Shown one piece after another: positions 35,098 through 44,685 of a DNA stretch of 45,959 bases. This stretch comes from Aquimarina mycalae. GTDB taxonomy: Bacteria; Bacteroidota; Bacteroidia; Flavobacteriales; Flavobacteriaceae. Location of the stretch: NCBI RefSeq assembly GCF_029906345.1, contig NZ_JARYGY010000013.1:1-45959 (forward strand), read 5' to 3'. Numbering within the stretch: the stretch's first letter is position 1; each line of letters begins with the position of its first letter. The notes beneath the pieces were generated by a model, which ran no database searches, was not told where the DNA came from, and worked only from the letters and a program-made list of their open reading frames with translations. A program made the translations under genes and the position numbers.

Positions 35098-35877
35098 ATG
35101 CAAAGAATTACCTACCTCTCTTTATTTTTTATTACTTTTTCAGGTTTAGCTCAAAAAACTTCTATTCTTAAAGGTAGGATCATTACCGATACAATACAAT
35201 TGGAAGCGATACATGTAGTCAACTATACACAAGAGATAGGCGCAATTACAGATAAATCAGGGTATTTTGATATCATGGCTAATCCAGGAGATAAGATCAT
35301 ATTTTCATCAGTTCAATTTAGTATTAAAGAATATATTGTTACTGAAAAGGATATACAAGAAGAGAATCTTTTGATATTTTTAGAACCTTTGGTTAACGAA
35401 TTGGATGAAGTACAAATATCTCAATATTCATTATCTGGCGATATAAAAAAGGATATCAAAAAAATCCCAACGTATGAAGATAATTTACCGCTTTGGAACG
35501 CTAAACAACTTAAGAATCTTGGTGTTACCAGACCAAATGACGCACAATCACCTGTAGAAAACCTAGTGTTAGGAAATGGAAATAGTCAGGCATCGATATC
35601 AATAGATCTAGGATTATTGATTAATCTGATTTCTGGAGTGTTTAAGAAGAAACCAGAAGAAGTAGCTTCAAAAACTCATGTGTTAGATTTTTATAAGGAG
35701 GAGTTTTTTATAAAAGAATTGAAAATACCAGAAACAGAGTTTTACAATTTTCTGGATTTCTTAAACGAAGAAACTGGGATGAGATATATCCTTACTTCAA
35801 AAGATGGTTTAAAAATATTGGAGTTTCTGATACATCAGAGTGAAAAGTTCAAAGAAAAAAATAAAATAAGAAAATAA
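35098..35877 (+). CDS. CarboxypepD_reg-like protein, tandem copy 2
   Basis: This 259-residue paralogue has exactly the same length as copy 1, with a signal peptide (to about residue 18, GLAQ). It has a CarboxypepD_reg-like domain (KGRIITDTIQLEAIHVVN, GAITDKSGYFDI). The conserved block is LSGDIKKDIKKIPTYEDNLP, and the C-terminus LKIPETEFYNFLDFLNEETG. The middle third, including LVLGNGNSQASISIDLG, differs from copy 1, suggesting a variable segment between conserved ends. The two genes are separated by 49 bases and are probably one transcript. The function is unknown. Confidence 0.75.
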   Translation: MQRITYLSLFFITFSGLAQKTSILKGRIITDTIQLEAIHVVNYTQEIGAITDKSGYFDIMANPGDKIIFSSVQFSIKEYIVTEKDIQEENLLIFLEPLVNELDEVQISQYSLSGDIKKDIKKIPTYEDNLPLWNAKQLKNLGVTRPNDAQSPVENLVLGNGNSQASISIDLGLLINLISGVFKKKPEEVASKTHVLDFYKEEFFIKELKIPETEFYNFLDFLNEETGMRYILTSKDGLKILEFLIHQSEKFKEKNKIRK

Positions 35878-35901
35878 AAAAGGCGCTATACCTATAGCGC
35901 C
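35876..35901 (-). terminator. Terminator after the cold-shock gene
   Basis: GGCGCTATA and TATAGCGCC form a perfect 9-bp stem with a CC loop. On the minus strand a T run (positions 35881 down to 35876) follows. Confidence 0.85.
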
Positions 35902-35923
35902 GTTGAAACTTAGAGATATTATC

Positions 35924-36121
35924 TTAATCGTGGATTACGCGCACTTGTGCAGCGATAACTCCTTTTCTTCCTTCTTCTTCCTGATACTCTACTTTGTCAC
36001 CTTCATTAAGTGCTTCACCATTTAATCCTGAAGCATGAACGAAAATGTCTTTTCCTGTTTCGTCGTTGGTAATGAACCCGTAACCTTTAGATTCATTGAA
36101 AAATTTAACTGTTCCTTCCAT
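35924..36121 (-). CDS. cspA: Cold-shock domain protein
   Basis: This 65-residue single-stranded nucleic-acid-binding protein shows RNP1 KGYGFI and RNP2 DIFVHAS, plus the N-terminal GTVKFFNESKGYGFI. It covers a whole cold-shock domain and nothing else. Such proteins act as RNA chaperones, and many are made constitutively. The gene has its own terminator (35876-35901). The 82-base gap upstream separates it from the small membrane gene, so it likely has its own promoter, which I could not define exactly. Confidence 0.96.
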   Translation of the reverse strand: MEGTVKFFNESKGYGFITNDETGKDIFVHASGLNGEALNEGDKVEYQEEEGRKGVIAAQVRVIHD

Positions 36122-36203
36122 TGTAATAAAATAATATTTGAATTATAAAGGTAACTTTTAATACAACACGATTTGTTATGAAAATGTAAATATTTGCATA
36201 ATT

Positions 36204-36461
36204 TTAGTTATTGTCAGTTTTTTCTTCGCTGTTAAAATCTCTCATTTTTTTAAGATTTTCTTCTGTTAACATATAGTCTTTTACTTTTTTATTTTTCCAT
36301 CTATGATAGATAAATAGAGGCATTAAAATAAAAGAAGCTCCTAATATTCCTAGGCCTACCCATTTATCTCCAGTAAGGTGATCTCCAGTGTTTTTATAAT
36401 AATAACCAATTCCTACAAGAAATATTATAGCGATAAAGAGTATGCGAATGACGTATTTCAT
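36204..36461 (-). CDS. Small two-helix membrane protein downstream of the CLC gene
   Basis: This 85-residue protein has membrane segments at about 5-22 and 34-52, then a charged tail. I recognise no family. It starts 16 bases after the CLC gene on the same strand, so it is likely co-transcribed. An accessory role for the CLC protein is possible but unsupported beyond position. Confidence 0.65.
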   Translation of the reverse strand: MKYVIRILFIAIIFLVGIGYYYKNTGDHLTGDKWVGLGILGASFILMPLFIYHRWKNKKVKDYMLTEENLKKMRDFNSEEKTDNN

Positions 36462-36477
36462 TTTTTGTATTTTAGAA

Positions 36478-38262
36478 CTAACGGGTAAAATTAATTAACT
36501 TCCTTCGATATGCAGTTAATAATTTTGATTTAGAAATAAAACCATAATATTTTCCATCCTTAATAACAGGTAGATTCCATGCTCCAGTATCCTGAAATTT
36601 ACGCATAGCCGCTTTAGCATCATCATGTTCATAAATAATGGCAGTATCCACTTGTGTCATTAACATTGCGACAGTAGTTTTATGATAGAGAGAAATGTCG
36701 AACATAATATCTCTGATATCATCTAGTGTCACAATTCCTATTAAGGTGTTTAATTCATCAACAACGGGAAATAAGTTTCTGTTAGATTTTGCAACTGCTT
36801 CACTTAATAAGTGTTTTAAGGTGTTTTCTGGGTTTACAGAAATAAAATTAGTTTCTATGCAGTCATCCAATTTCATAAGCGTTAGCACAGTTTGATCTTT
36901 GTCATGAGTCAATAAATGCCCTTGTTCTGCAAGTTCTCTGGTATAGATATTATGTTCAATTCTATTCTTAGAAATAATAAACGATATTGAAGTGGTAATC
37001 ATTAATGGAACAAATAACTCATAACTAGAAGTAATTTCGGCAATAAGAAATATGGACGTAAGAGGTGCGTGTAATACACCAGCTATAAGTCCCGCCATGC
37101 CTAATAAGGTAAAGTTAGCTTCAGAGACTTGAAACCCCATACCTAGATTATTTATTATTTTAGAAACCACATTACCTAATGAACTACCCATAACCATTGT
37201 GGGAATTATAATACCTCCCGATCCTCCTGCTGCAAAGGTAGCTGTCATAGCAATAGCTTTAAATATAGTAATACCAGTTAGTAATGCAATGATCATCCAA
37301 ACACTGCTGGTCATGTTATCAAAAGGAGTATTTCCAATCGCTGCTAGATGATTTCCATTAAGCAGATCATTAATAAACCCTAAACCTTCTCCATAAAGAG
37401 GTGGAATAAAGTATAGCATAACACCAATAGCAAAACCACCAATCAATAAACGATGGATTTTTTTAGGGAAACGATCAAAAAAATGTGAAATCCCAAAATA
37501 CATTTTAGTAAAATAAATGGATGCAATAGCAGTTCCTATTCCTAAAATGATATAAAAAGGAGTGTCATAAATATCAAACTTTTCTATAACATCAAAACTA
37601 AATAACACTTCATCTCCAAGAAAAAAATAAGAAGTAATAATCGAAGATACAGAGGCAAACAATAATGGTAGTAAGGAAGCTAAAGTTAGATCAAGACTAA
37701 ACACCTCTACAGCAAAAACCAAACCAGCTAGCGGAGATTTAAAAACAGCAGAAATTGCTCCAGCTGCAGCACAAGCAATTAATAAAAAGCGGGTTTTGGT
37801 ATCTAACTTAAATAATGTACTTATGTTTGAACTTAATGTGGAACCAGAACCTACTGCAGGACCGAGCAATCCAACAGAACCTCCAAAACCTACAGTAATT
37901 GGAGCAAGAAGTAGTGGTAAATATCCGCTTAATGATTTTATTTTTCCATCTTTTTTGGAAAGAGAATATAAAATCAATGGAATAGCAGATTGTACGTTTC
38001 TTTTAATAATAAACTTAGTAATAACATATACAACAAGAAGTCCAATGACTGGAATAACAAAATAAAATGAAGTTTGCCAGGAAATAATATCACTTTCCAG
38101 AACAACCTGAATCAAATGCGTAATGTTTTTTAGTAAAAGAGATATAAGACCAGCACAAAACCCAACAAATATGCTTAGAATAAGAACAAAGTTTTTATTA
38201 GGAATATGACGATATCGCCAAATCAAAAACCTATGAAGTAGTGTCTTTTTTTTAGTAGGCAT
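36478..38262 (-). CDS. CLC-type chloride channel/transporter with CBS pair, no gating glutamate
   Basis: This 594-residue protein is a voltage-gated-type CLC protein (membrane part about 20-430) followed by a CBS pair (about 455-580, for example DIRDIMFDISLYHKTTVAM). Pore motifs are visible: GFGGSVGLLGPAVGSGS at 125-141 and AAGGSGGIIIPTMVMGSSLG later. The canonical GREGP loop reads GLLGP, so the gating glutamate (E148 in E. coli ClC) is Leu133. In known CLC proteins replacing that Glu abolishes proton coupling and gating, so this protein may be a passive anion channel or use another residue. The Ser-containing loop (GSGIP-type) is not obvious. Gene order: CLC, small membrane protein. Confidence 0.9.
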   Translation of the reverse strand: MPTKKKTLLHRFLIWRYRHIPNKNFVLILSIFVGFCAGLISLLLKNITHLIQVVLESDIISWQTSFYFVIPVIGLLVVYVITKFIIKRNVQSAIPLILYSLSKKDGKIKSLSGYLPLLLAPITVGFGGSVGLLGPAVGSGSTLSSNISTLFKLDTKTRFLLIACAAAGAISAVFKSPLAGLVFAVEVFSLDLTLASLLPLLFASVSSIITSYFFLGDEVLFSFDVIEKFDIYDTPFYIILGIGTAIASIYFTKMYFGISHFFDRFPKKIHRLLIGGFAIGVMLYFIPPLYGEGLGFINDLLNGNHLAAIGNTPFDNMTSSVWMIIALLTGITIFKAIAMTATFAAGGSGGIIIPTMVMGSSLGNVVSKIINNLGMGFQVSEANFTLLGMAGLIAGVLHAPLTSIFLIAEITSSYELFVPLMITTSISFIISKNRIEHNIYTRELAEQGHLLTHDKDQTVLTLMKLDDCIETNFISVNPENTLKHLLSEAVAKSNRNLFPVVDELNTLIGIVTLDDIRDIMFDISLYHKTTVAMLMTQVDTAIIYEHDDAKAAMRKFQDTGAWNLPVIKDGKYYGFISKSKLLTAYRRKLINFTR

Positions 38263-38295
38263 GTATAGGTTAGTCTTGGTTTCGATTAAAGGTAA

Positions 38296-38320
38296 TAAAA
38301 AATCCCGCTTTTGGCGGGAT
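38296..38320 (-). terminator. Terminator after aspS
   Basis: ATCCCGC pairs with GCGGGAT around a TTTTG loop (plus-strand orientation). On the minus strand a T run follows at 38301 down to 38296, just past the aspS stop. Confidence 0.85.
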
Positions 38321-38327
38321 CTTTATT

Positions 38328-40076
38328 TTATATATCTAGTTTGATACTTAATTCTTTAAGCTGTTCCTGATCAATATTGGCAGGAGCATCGATCATCACA
38401 TCTCGGCCATTATTATTTTTAGGGAAGGCTATAAAATCTCTAATAGTTTCCTGACCTCCTAGAATAGCTACTAATCGATCAAACCCGAAAGCAATTCCTC
38501 CATGTGGAGGAGCTCCATATTGAAAAGCATCCATTAAAAAACCAAATTGTTCTTTAGCTTCTTCTGGTGTAAAGCCTAAATGATCAAACATTAATGCTTG
38601 GGTTTCTTTATCATGAATACGGATGGATCCTCCACCAATTTCATTTCCGTTTAAGACTAAATCATAAGCATTCGCTCTTACATCACCTGGTTTAGAGTCT
38701 AATAATGGAATATCATCAGGTTTTGGTGAGGTAAAGGGGTGATGCATCGCGTGATAACGTTCTGTATCTTCATCCCATTCTAATAAAGGAAAATCAACTA
38801 CCCATAATGGTGCAAATTCTTCTGGATTTCTCAATCCTAATCGTTCTGCCAATTCCATACGCAATGCACTTAATTGACCTCTAACCTTATTCTTTGCTCC
38901 CGAAAGTACACAAATCAGATCTCCTTTTTTGGCACCAGTTACTTCTGCCCATTTAGATAAATCTTCCTGGTCATAAAACTTATCTACAGAAGACTTAAAG
39001 CTACCATCTTCATTACATTTTACGTAAACCATTCCTAATGCTCCTACTTGTGGACGTTTTACCCAGTCAACAAGTTTGTCGATTTCTTTTCTGGTATAAG
39101 AAGCTCCACCAGGTACAGCAATTCCTACTACTAATTCGGCTTCATTAAAAACTTTGAATTCTTTATGTTGAGAAACAACATTAAGTTCGCCGAATTTCAT
39201 CCCAAAACGAATATCTGGTTTATCATTACCATAGGTTTGCATTGCTTCATCATAAGTCATTCTTGGAAAATGCTCAATATTGATTCCTTTGATGTCTTTA
39301 ATTAGGTGTTTTGTTAACCCTTCAAAAATGTGTAAAATATCTTCTTGTTCTACAAAAGCCATTTCGCAGTCAATCTGCGTAAATTCAGGTTGTCTATCCG
39401 CTCTTAGATCTTCATCTCTAAAACATTTTACAATCTGAAAATATTTATCCATTCCACCAACCATTAATAATTGCTTAAATGTTTGTGGAGATTGTGGTAA
39501 AGCATAAAACTGACCTTCGTTCATACGAGAAGGCACTACAAAATCTCTCGCTCCTTCTGGAGTAGATTTTATAAGATAGGGAGTTTCCACCTCTACAAAT
39601 CCTTCATCAGATAGATAGTTACGAACCTTCATTGCTACTTGATGACGAAACATCAAGCTGTTTTTTACAGGATTACGTCGAATATCTAGATAACGATATT
39701 TCATTCTAATGTCTTCTCCACCATCTGTTTCATCTTCTATGGTAAACGGAGGAACCAATGCTTCATTAAGAATTTCTAACTCTGTTACTAAAATTTCTAT
39801 ATCTCCAGTTGGAATATTTGGGTTTTTAGACTCACGTTCGATAACGTTTCCTTTAACCTGAATCACAAATTCACGACCGAGTGTTTTAGCTTTTTCTACA
39901 ACAGCAGCAGGAGTACGTTCTTCATCAAATATTAGCTGGGTAATACCATATCGATCTCTAAGATCAACCCATATCATAAACCCTTTGTCTCGTGCTTTTT
40001 GAACCCATCCAGAAAGGGTTACTTGTTTATCTATATCTGAGGTGCGTAATTCACCACAAGAATGACTTCTATACAT
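38328..40076 (-). CDS. aspS: Aspartyl-tRNA synthetase (bacterial type)
   Basis: AspRS charges tRNA-Asp. The 582 residues contain the N-terminal OB anticodon-binding domain (CGELRTSDIDKQVTLSGWVQ), then the class II core. The core has motif 1 (EVETPYLIKSTPEGARDF), motif 2 around KCFRDEDLRADRQPEFTQID and motif 3 (GGIAFGFDRLVAIL). The bacterial GAD insertion domain sits between (about 290-410). The length is near E. coli AspRS (590). Whether it discriminates tRNA-Asp from tRNA-Asn cannot be told here. A TAnnTTTG box lies 19 bases upstream of the start, giving a very short leader. Confidence 0.97.
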   Translation of the reverse strand: MYRSHSCGELRTSDIDKQVTLSGWVQKARDKGFMIWVDLRDRYGITQLIFDEERTPAAVVEKAKTLGREFVIQVKGNVIERESKNPNIPTGDIEILVTELEILNEALVPPFTIEDETDGGEDIRMKYRYLDIRRNPVKNSLMFRHQVAMKVRNYLSDEGFVEVETPYLIKSTPEGARDFVVPSRMNEGQFYALPQSPQTFKQLLMVGGMDKYFQIVKCFRDEDLRADRQPEFTQIDCEMAFVEQEDILHIFEGLTKHLIKDIKGINIEHFPRMTYDEAMQTYGNDKPDIRFGMKFGELNVVSQHKEFKVFNEAELVVGIAVPGGASYTRKEIDKLVDWVKRPQVGALGMVYVKCNEDGSFKSSVDKFYDQEDLSKWAEVTGAKKGDLICVLSGAKNKVRGQLSALRMELAERLGLRNPEEFAPLWVVDFPLLEWDEDTERYHAMHHPFTSPKPDDIPLLDSKPGDVRANAYDLVLNGNEIGGGSIRIHDKETQALMFDHLGFTPEEAKEQFGFLMDAFQYGAPPHGGIAFGFDRLVAILGGQETIRDFIAFPKNNNGRDVMIDAPANIDQEQLKELSIKLDI

Positions 40077-40094
40077 AGCTATTTGTTAAGGCTG

Positions 40095-40102
40095 CAAAAA
40101 TA
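40095..40102 (-). promoter_or_regulatory. Probable -7 box of the aspS promoter
   Basis: The minus strand reads TATTTTTG, an exact TAnnTTTG, with a leader of about 13 bases to the aspS start. No -33 TTG is clear. Confidence 0.45.
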
Positions 40103-40195
40103 AGAAGTTAATATTAAATATATCTAGTTTTAGTAAAAATGAAGCTTCTGATCTTGCAAGAAAGCTTTTTTGTTAAATTTATGTGTTACACGTAA

Positions 40196-40203
40196 TATAT
40201 TTG
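40196..40203 (+). promoter_or_regulatory. Probable -7 box of the susC promoter
   Basis: TATATTTG matches TAnnTTTG exactly. A TTG at 40170-40172 lies 23 bases upstream, longer than usual. The leader would be about 110 bases. Confidence 0.45.
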
Positions 40204-40320
40204 AGGTTTTTGTATATAGACGTTAAGTAACCAACACTTTTTTAACTAACACACGTTAGCTTTAACATTTTTTTATAAGAATCTTTTAATAGATTTAACC
40301 AAAATTATAAACAAATCATT

Positions 40321-43251
40321 ATGAAAAAACAATCACAAATTAGCAAGGGGCTTTTGCTATTCTTGTTTTTCTTTCCGGTCGTGCTTTTCGCGCAGGAAAC
40401 TATTTCCGGTAAAGTAGTCAATGAAGGTACTGGAGAAGGAGTACCTTTCATCAACATCGTAGAAGACGGTACCAATAACGGAACTGCGAGTGATATTGAC
40501 GGTAATTTCTCAATTACAGTCAATAGTTTACCGGTATCATTAAGAGTATTTTCTATCGGATTTACTGAGAAATTAGTAACTGTCGAGAATGCAGGAGAAA
40601 TTACTATTCAAGTTGCTGAAGCTTTAGAAGCTTTAGAAGAAATAGTAGTAACTGGATTAGGTTCTTCTATCAAAAGAGCGAATTTGGCCAATGCGGTCTC
40701 TACAGTATCCTCTGAAGAACTTGTAGGTAATACGAGTCAAACAACTGTAGATGGAGCATTATATGGTAAAGTAACGGGTGTTAATATTACAGCATCTTCT
40801 GGAGCACCTGGAGGAGGTTTTGCATTAAGGTTAAGAGGTATATCTTCTATTAATGGTAATAACCAACCGTTAATTATTGTAGATGGTGTATATGTAAACA
40901 ATGTGGAGATACCATCAGGATTGCGTTTTGCATCAGGTGGTAATAGAGGTAATGAGGAAAATTCTGGAAACAGATTGGCTGATTTAGATCCTAATGATAT
41001 TGAAAATATTGAAGTTTTAAAAGGTTCGTCTGCTGCAGCTATTTATGGTCAGCGTGGTAATGCTGGGGTTGTTATCATTACAACAAAACGAGGTAAAGGT
41101 GGAAGAACTAAAATTAGTTTTAGCCAAGATACAGGAATTAATGTAATTCAAAATAAACTTGGATTAAGACCTTGGACTGCACAATCGGTTGAAGATACAT
41201 TTGATGCTACTGAAAGACAAAGATTCGAAGATGCAATAGCTAATGGAGGTCTTATAGATTACGAAGATGAAATCTATGGTAATACAGGTTTTATTACAGA
41301 TACAAGAATAAATGCTACAGGTGGAAATGAAAAAACTAAATTTTATGTAGGAGGTTCTTATCGTGATGAAGAAGGTATTATTAAAAATACTGGATTTGAT
41401 AGATTTTCTTTAAGAGCAAATATTGATCATAAAATTTCTGAAATCTTTGATTTTACTTCGACTACTAACTACGTACGAAGTAATTCAAGTAGAAGTTTTA
41501 CGGGTAATGAAAATGAAGGAGGATTAAGTTATGGATATACGTTAGCGTTTACGCGTCCTTGGTATAATTTATTTCCAGATGCAAACGGAAATTACCCTAA
41601 TAACCCTAATTATCCTGGGAACCCAATTTTTGTTAGAGATCAAGCAAAAAATGAAGATACTAACAATAGAATAATCCAAGGATTTAAATTAAACACAAAA
41701 CTTTTTACAAACGATAGAAATAGAGTACGATTCCTTATTAATGGAGGTATCGATTATTTGGCTAACGAAACGTATGTTTTTGTTCCTAAAGAACACCAAG
41801 CACAAGTAGGTGGACAAGAAGGATTTATTTCTCAAGGTAAAAATAACTTTACTCAAATTAATGCTCAGGCAATTGCGATTTGGGATCATGATTTATTAGG
41901 AGATGATTTAGATTTAACAACACAGGTTGGTATTACATTTCTAGACCAAGAAGCTAATTTAGTAAACAGTAGAGGTTCTAATTTATCAGTGGGTCAAACG
42001 AATGTTGATCAGTCTGTAAATCAGGTAATAGATCAATTTCTCTCTAGTGAAGAAGATTTTGGTTATTTCGGTCAGATCGAAGGTAACTATAAGAATCAAT
42101 TCATTGCTACTTTAGGATATCGTTTAGATAAATCTTCTAGAAATGGAGATCCTAATAAATTCTATGGTTTTCCAAAAGCATCGTTAGCGGTAAATATTTC
42201 TAATTTTGAGTTTTGGAGTTTAGATGCAATAAACCAATTAAAATTTAGAACTGCTTATGGAGAAACAGGTAACCCTGCAGCTTTTGGAGCAACTTTTACA
42301 AGTTTAGGTTCTTCTAATATTGGAGGAAACGGTGGAGCATCTGTTGCTGGATTGAATGGAGATCCTGATGTGGAGCCAGAAACAGCTAGTGAATTTGAAA
42401 TTGGGCTTGATATAGGTGTATTAAATAATAGAGTTTCTTTTGAAGCGACATATTATAATAAGAATGTAAAAGATCTGATTTTATCAAGATCATTACCGGC
42501 ATCTTCTGGTTTTACTACAGAAACTACAAACCTTGCAGATCTTAGAAATGAAGGGGTAGAATTAGCAGTTAGAGCAGATGTGTTTGACAATGATAATTTT
42601 TACTGGAACACAGGGATTCAATTTTATTTAAATAGATCAGAAGTTACTAGATTAGACGTTCCTGCTTTTGCACAACCAGGAGCTGGTTTCGGAACAGGTT
42701 TAGGAACATTTTTTATTGAAGAAGGTCAACCAGTAACTCAGTTAGTAGGTAATATTAATGGTACCTTAACTCAGGTTGGAAATGTAGAACCAGATTTCCA
42801 AATGGCATTTAATAACCAAATTACGTTGTTTAAGCAATGGGATCTTTCTTTCTTATTACAATGGAAAAAAGGTGGAGATAACCTAAACTTATCTAGATTC
42901 CTTACGGATTTAGGAGGAACAAGTCCTGATTTAGAAACAGCAGAAGGACAAGCCCGTTTAGCATCTCCAGCAAATGCTGAGCGTTTTGTGGAGCCTGCAG
43001 GATATGTAAGATTAAGAGAAGCGGCTATATATTATAGAATACCATCAGGTAATATTAAATCATTATTTGGTGATACTGTAAGTGATATCAAACTTGGTTT
43101 ATCAGGTAGAAATTTATTTACTATCACTGATTATAGTAGTTATGACCCAGAGGTTTCGGTAAATGGAGGTGCAGGTTTATCTAGTGGTATAGAAGTAACT
43201 CCTTTCCCAAGTTCGCAGCAGTTTTACTTGCATTTAAATGTTAATTTTTAA
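40321..43251 (+). CDS. SusC/RagA-family TonB-dependent outer-membrane receptor
   Basis: SusC proteins import oligosaccharides or peptides using TonB energy. The 976 residues have a signal peptide (to about residue 25, LFAQ) and a CarboxypepD_reg domain (ISGKVVNEGTGEGVPFINI). A TonB-box-like EEIVVTGLGSS and the plug domain (LRLRGISSINGNNQPLIIVDG, RGNAGVVIITTKRGKGG) follow. A 22-stranded-type barrel rich in aromatic and Asn residues fills the rest and ends with a Phe (NVNF), as outer-membrane barrels do. The SusD-type partner follows 11 bases downstream. The substrate is not evident. Confidence 0.96.
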   Translation: MKKQSQISKGLLLFLFFFPVVLFAQETISGKVVNEGTGEGVPFINIVEDGTNNGTASDIDGNFSITVNSLPVSLRVFSIGFTEKLVTVENAGEITIQVAEALEALEEIVVTGLGSSIKRANLANAVSTVSSEELVGNTSQTTVDGALYGKVTGVNITASSGAPGGGFALRLRGISSINGNNQPLIIVDGVYVNNVEIPSGLRFASGGNRGNEENSGNRLADLDPNDIENIEVLKGSSAAAIYGQRGNAGVVIITTKRGKGGRTKISFSQDTGINVIQNKLGLRPWTAQSVEDTFDATERQRFEDAIANGGLIDYEDEIYGNTGFITDTRINATGGNEKTKFYVGGSYRDEEGIIKNTGFDRFSLRANIDHKISEIFDFTSTTNYVRSNSSRSFTGNENEGGLSYGYTLAFTRPWYNLFPDANGNYPNNPNYPGNPIFVRDQAKNEDTNNRIIQGFKLNTKLFTNDRNRVRFLINGGIDYLANETYVFVPKEHQAQVGGQEGFISQGKNNFTQINAQAIAIWDHDLLGDDLDLTTQVGITFLDQEANLVNSRGSNLSVGQTNVDQSVNQVIDQFLSSEEDFGYFGQIEGNYKNQFIATLGYRLDKSSRNGDPNKFYGFPKASLAVNISNFEFWSLDAINQLKFRTAYGETGNPAAFGATFTSLGSSNIGGNGGASVAGLNGDPDVEPETASEFEIGLDIGVLNNRVSFEATYYNKNVKDLILSRSLPASSGFTTETTNLADLRNEGVELAVRADVFDNDNFYWNTGIQFYLNRSEVTRLDVPAFAQPGAGFGTGLGTFFIEEGQPVTQLVGNINGTLTQVGNVEPDFQMAFNNQITLFKQWDLSFLLQWKKGGDNLNLSRFLTDLGGTSPDLETAEGQARLASPANAERFVEPAGYVRLREAAIYYRIPSGNIKSLFGDTVSDIKLGLSGRNLFTITDYSSYDPEVSVNGGAGLSSGIEVTPFPSSQQFYLHLNVNF

Positions 43252-43262
43252 TAGAAAAAATA

Positions 43263-44600
43263 ATGAAAAATATATTTAAGATAGCGATTAGATATACAAG
43301 TGTGGTATTCTTTCTCGCTTTTGTAACTACTTCTTGTTCGATAGACGAAGTGGTTGATCCTAATGGACCTAGTGTTGGAGGTGTACTTGTTGGCGCTTCA
43401 GTTGCTCAGTTAAATGAGTTGGCAGTAGGTGTGGAGTCTACAACCAGAAATGGTTTGGGAATCGAAACTACAGCAAGTGGTACTATGGCTAGAGAATTGT
43501 ATTTATTTGATGCTGATCCTAGAAATACAGGAGATTTATTGGGTAAAGAAGGTATTACTCTTGATAATAATTCCTTTTATAGTACAGCACAATGGAGCGG
43601 AAGTTATAGATGTATTAAAAACGCTAATATTCTTATAGAATCAGTAAATAATACTACTGCCGTTTCAGATCAGGAAAAAGCTGGTTATATTGGATATGCT
43701 AGAACTATCATAGCGTATGAGTTGATTCAGATTGTGAAATCTTATGGAATGGCTAGAGTAGATGTAGTAGATCCAAACAATTTAGGACCAGTTCTAAGTA
43801 CAGGTGAAGTATTAACCTTTGTAAGAAGTTTATTAGATGAAGCCAATACAGATTTGGGGAATGCAGGAACTGCATTTTCATTCACTTTAAGTAGTGGTTT
43901 TGACGGATTCGATACTCCAACTACATTATCTCAGTTTAATAGAGCTGTCTATGCTTTGGCAGCCGTTTATGATGGAGACGGTGCAGGAGCTTTGACTGCT
44001 TTGGGAGCTTCTTATTTTGATCTTGCAGGAGATTTAACAACTGGACCTAAGCATGTATTTGGTTTAGGTGGTGGAGACATAGCAAATCCAGTATTTAGAG
44101 TGGCATCTGTTTCTGCAGCTGAACCTAATAACGGAGATCAGATTATAGTGCACGATAGCTGGATCAATGATGCTGAAGCTGGAGATACAAGAGTTACTAC
44201 AAAAACTGCAGTAAGACCAGATCCAAGTATTCAAGATGGATTGACAGGAACTAATGAGACTAGATTATATGCTTCTAATGTTTCTGATATAGATATCCTT
44301 AGAAATGAAGAATTGATCTTAATATATGCAGAAGCTAGTATATTAGCGAATAACTTGCAGGATGCAGAGGATGCACTTAATGTGATTCGAAATGCAGCTG
44401 GATTGGCAAATTATGGTGGATTGCAAAATGCAGCAGATTTAACAACTGAAATGTTAAACCAAAGAAGATATTCGTTATGGGCTGAGAATCATAGAATGTT
44501 TGATTTAAGAAGATACGGTTTATCTAATACTTTACCAATTGATAGAGTAGGAGATCAGGTGTTTAATATGCTTCCGATACCATTATCAGAAAACTTATAA
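43263..44600 (+). CDS. SusD/RagB-family substrate-binding lipoprotein
   Basis: This 445-residue protein has a lipoprotein signal (TTSCS, Cys25). It is made of the helical, TPR-like SusD fold. Landmarks include SGSYRCIKNANILIESVNN, SGFDGFDTPTTLSQFNRA, and the C-terminal RNEELILIYAEASILANN, ENHRMFDLRRYG and PIPLSENL. SusD proteins cap the SusC barrel and hand over ligand at the cell surface. Co-transcription with susC is likely from the 11-base gap. No hydrolase, regulator or transporter follows: a strong terminator comes next, so the pair stands alone. Confidence 0.95.
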   Translation: MKNIFKIAIRYTSVVFFLAFVTTSCSIDEVVDPNGPSVGGVLVGASVAQLNELAVGVESTTRNGLGIETTASGTMARELYLFDADPRNTGDLLGKEGITLDNNSFYSTAQWSGSYRCIKNANILIESVNNTTAVSDQEKAGYIGYARTIIAYELIQIVKSYGMARVDVVDPNNLGPVLSTGEVLTFVRSLLDEANTDLGNAGTAFSFTLSSGFDGFDTPTTLSQFNRAVYALAAVYDGDGAGALTALGASYFDLAGDLTTGPKHVFGLGGGDIANPVFRVASVSAAEPNNGDQIIVHDSWINDAEAGDTRVTTKTAVRPDPSIQDGLTGTNETRLYASNVSDIDILRNEELILIYAEASILANNLQDAEDALNVIRNAAGLANYGGLQNAADLTTEMLNQRRYSLWAENHRMFDLRRYGLSNTLPIDRVGDQVFNMLPIPLSENL

Positions 44601-44621
44601 CATCTTTGTTATCATATTACG

Positions 44622-44649
44622 AAAACGCCGCAGATTTGCGGCGTTTTTT
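44622..44649. terminator. Bidirectional terminator between susD and the SprB-repeat gene
   Basis: AAAACGCCGCA and TGCGGCGTTTT form an 11-bp stem around GATT, with A and T runs on both sides. It can end susD and the converging gene. Confidence 0.9.
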
Positions 44650-44685
44650 ATTTTCAGAATTGTGTAAAATTTATGGGATAAGAAT

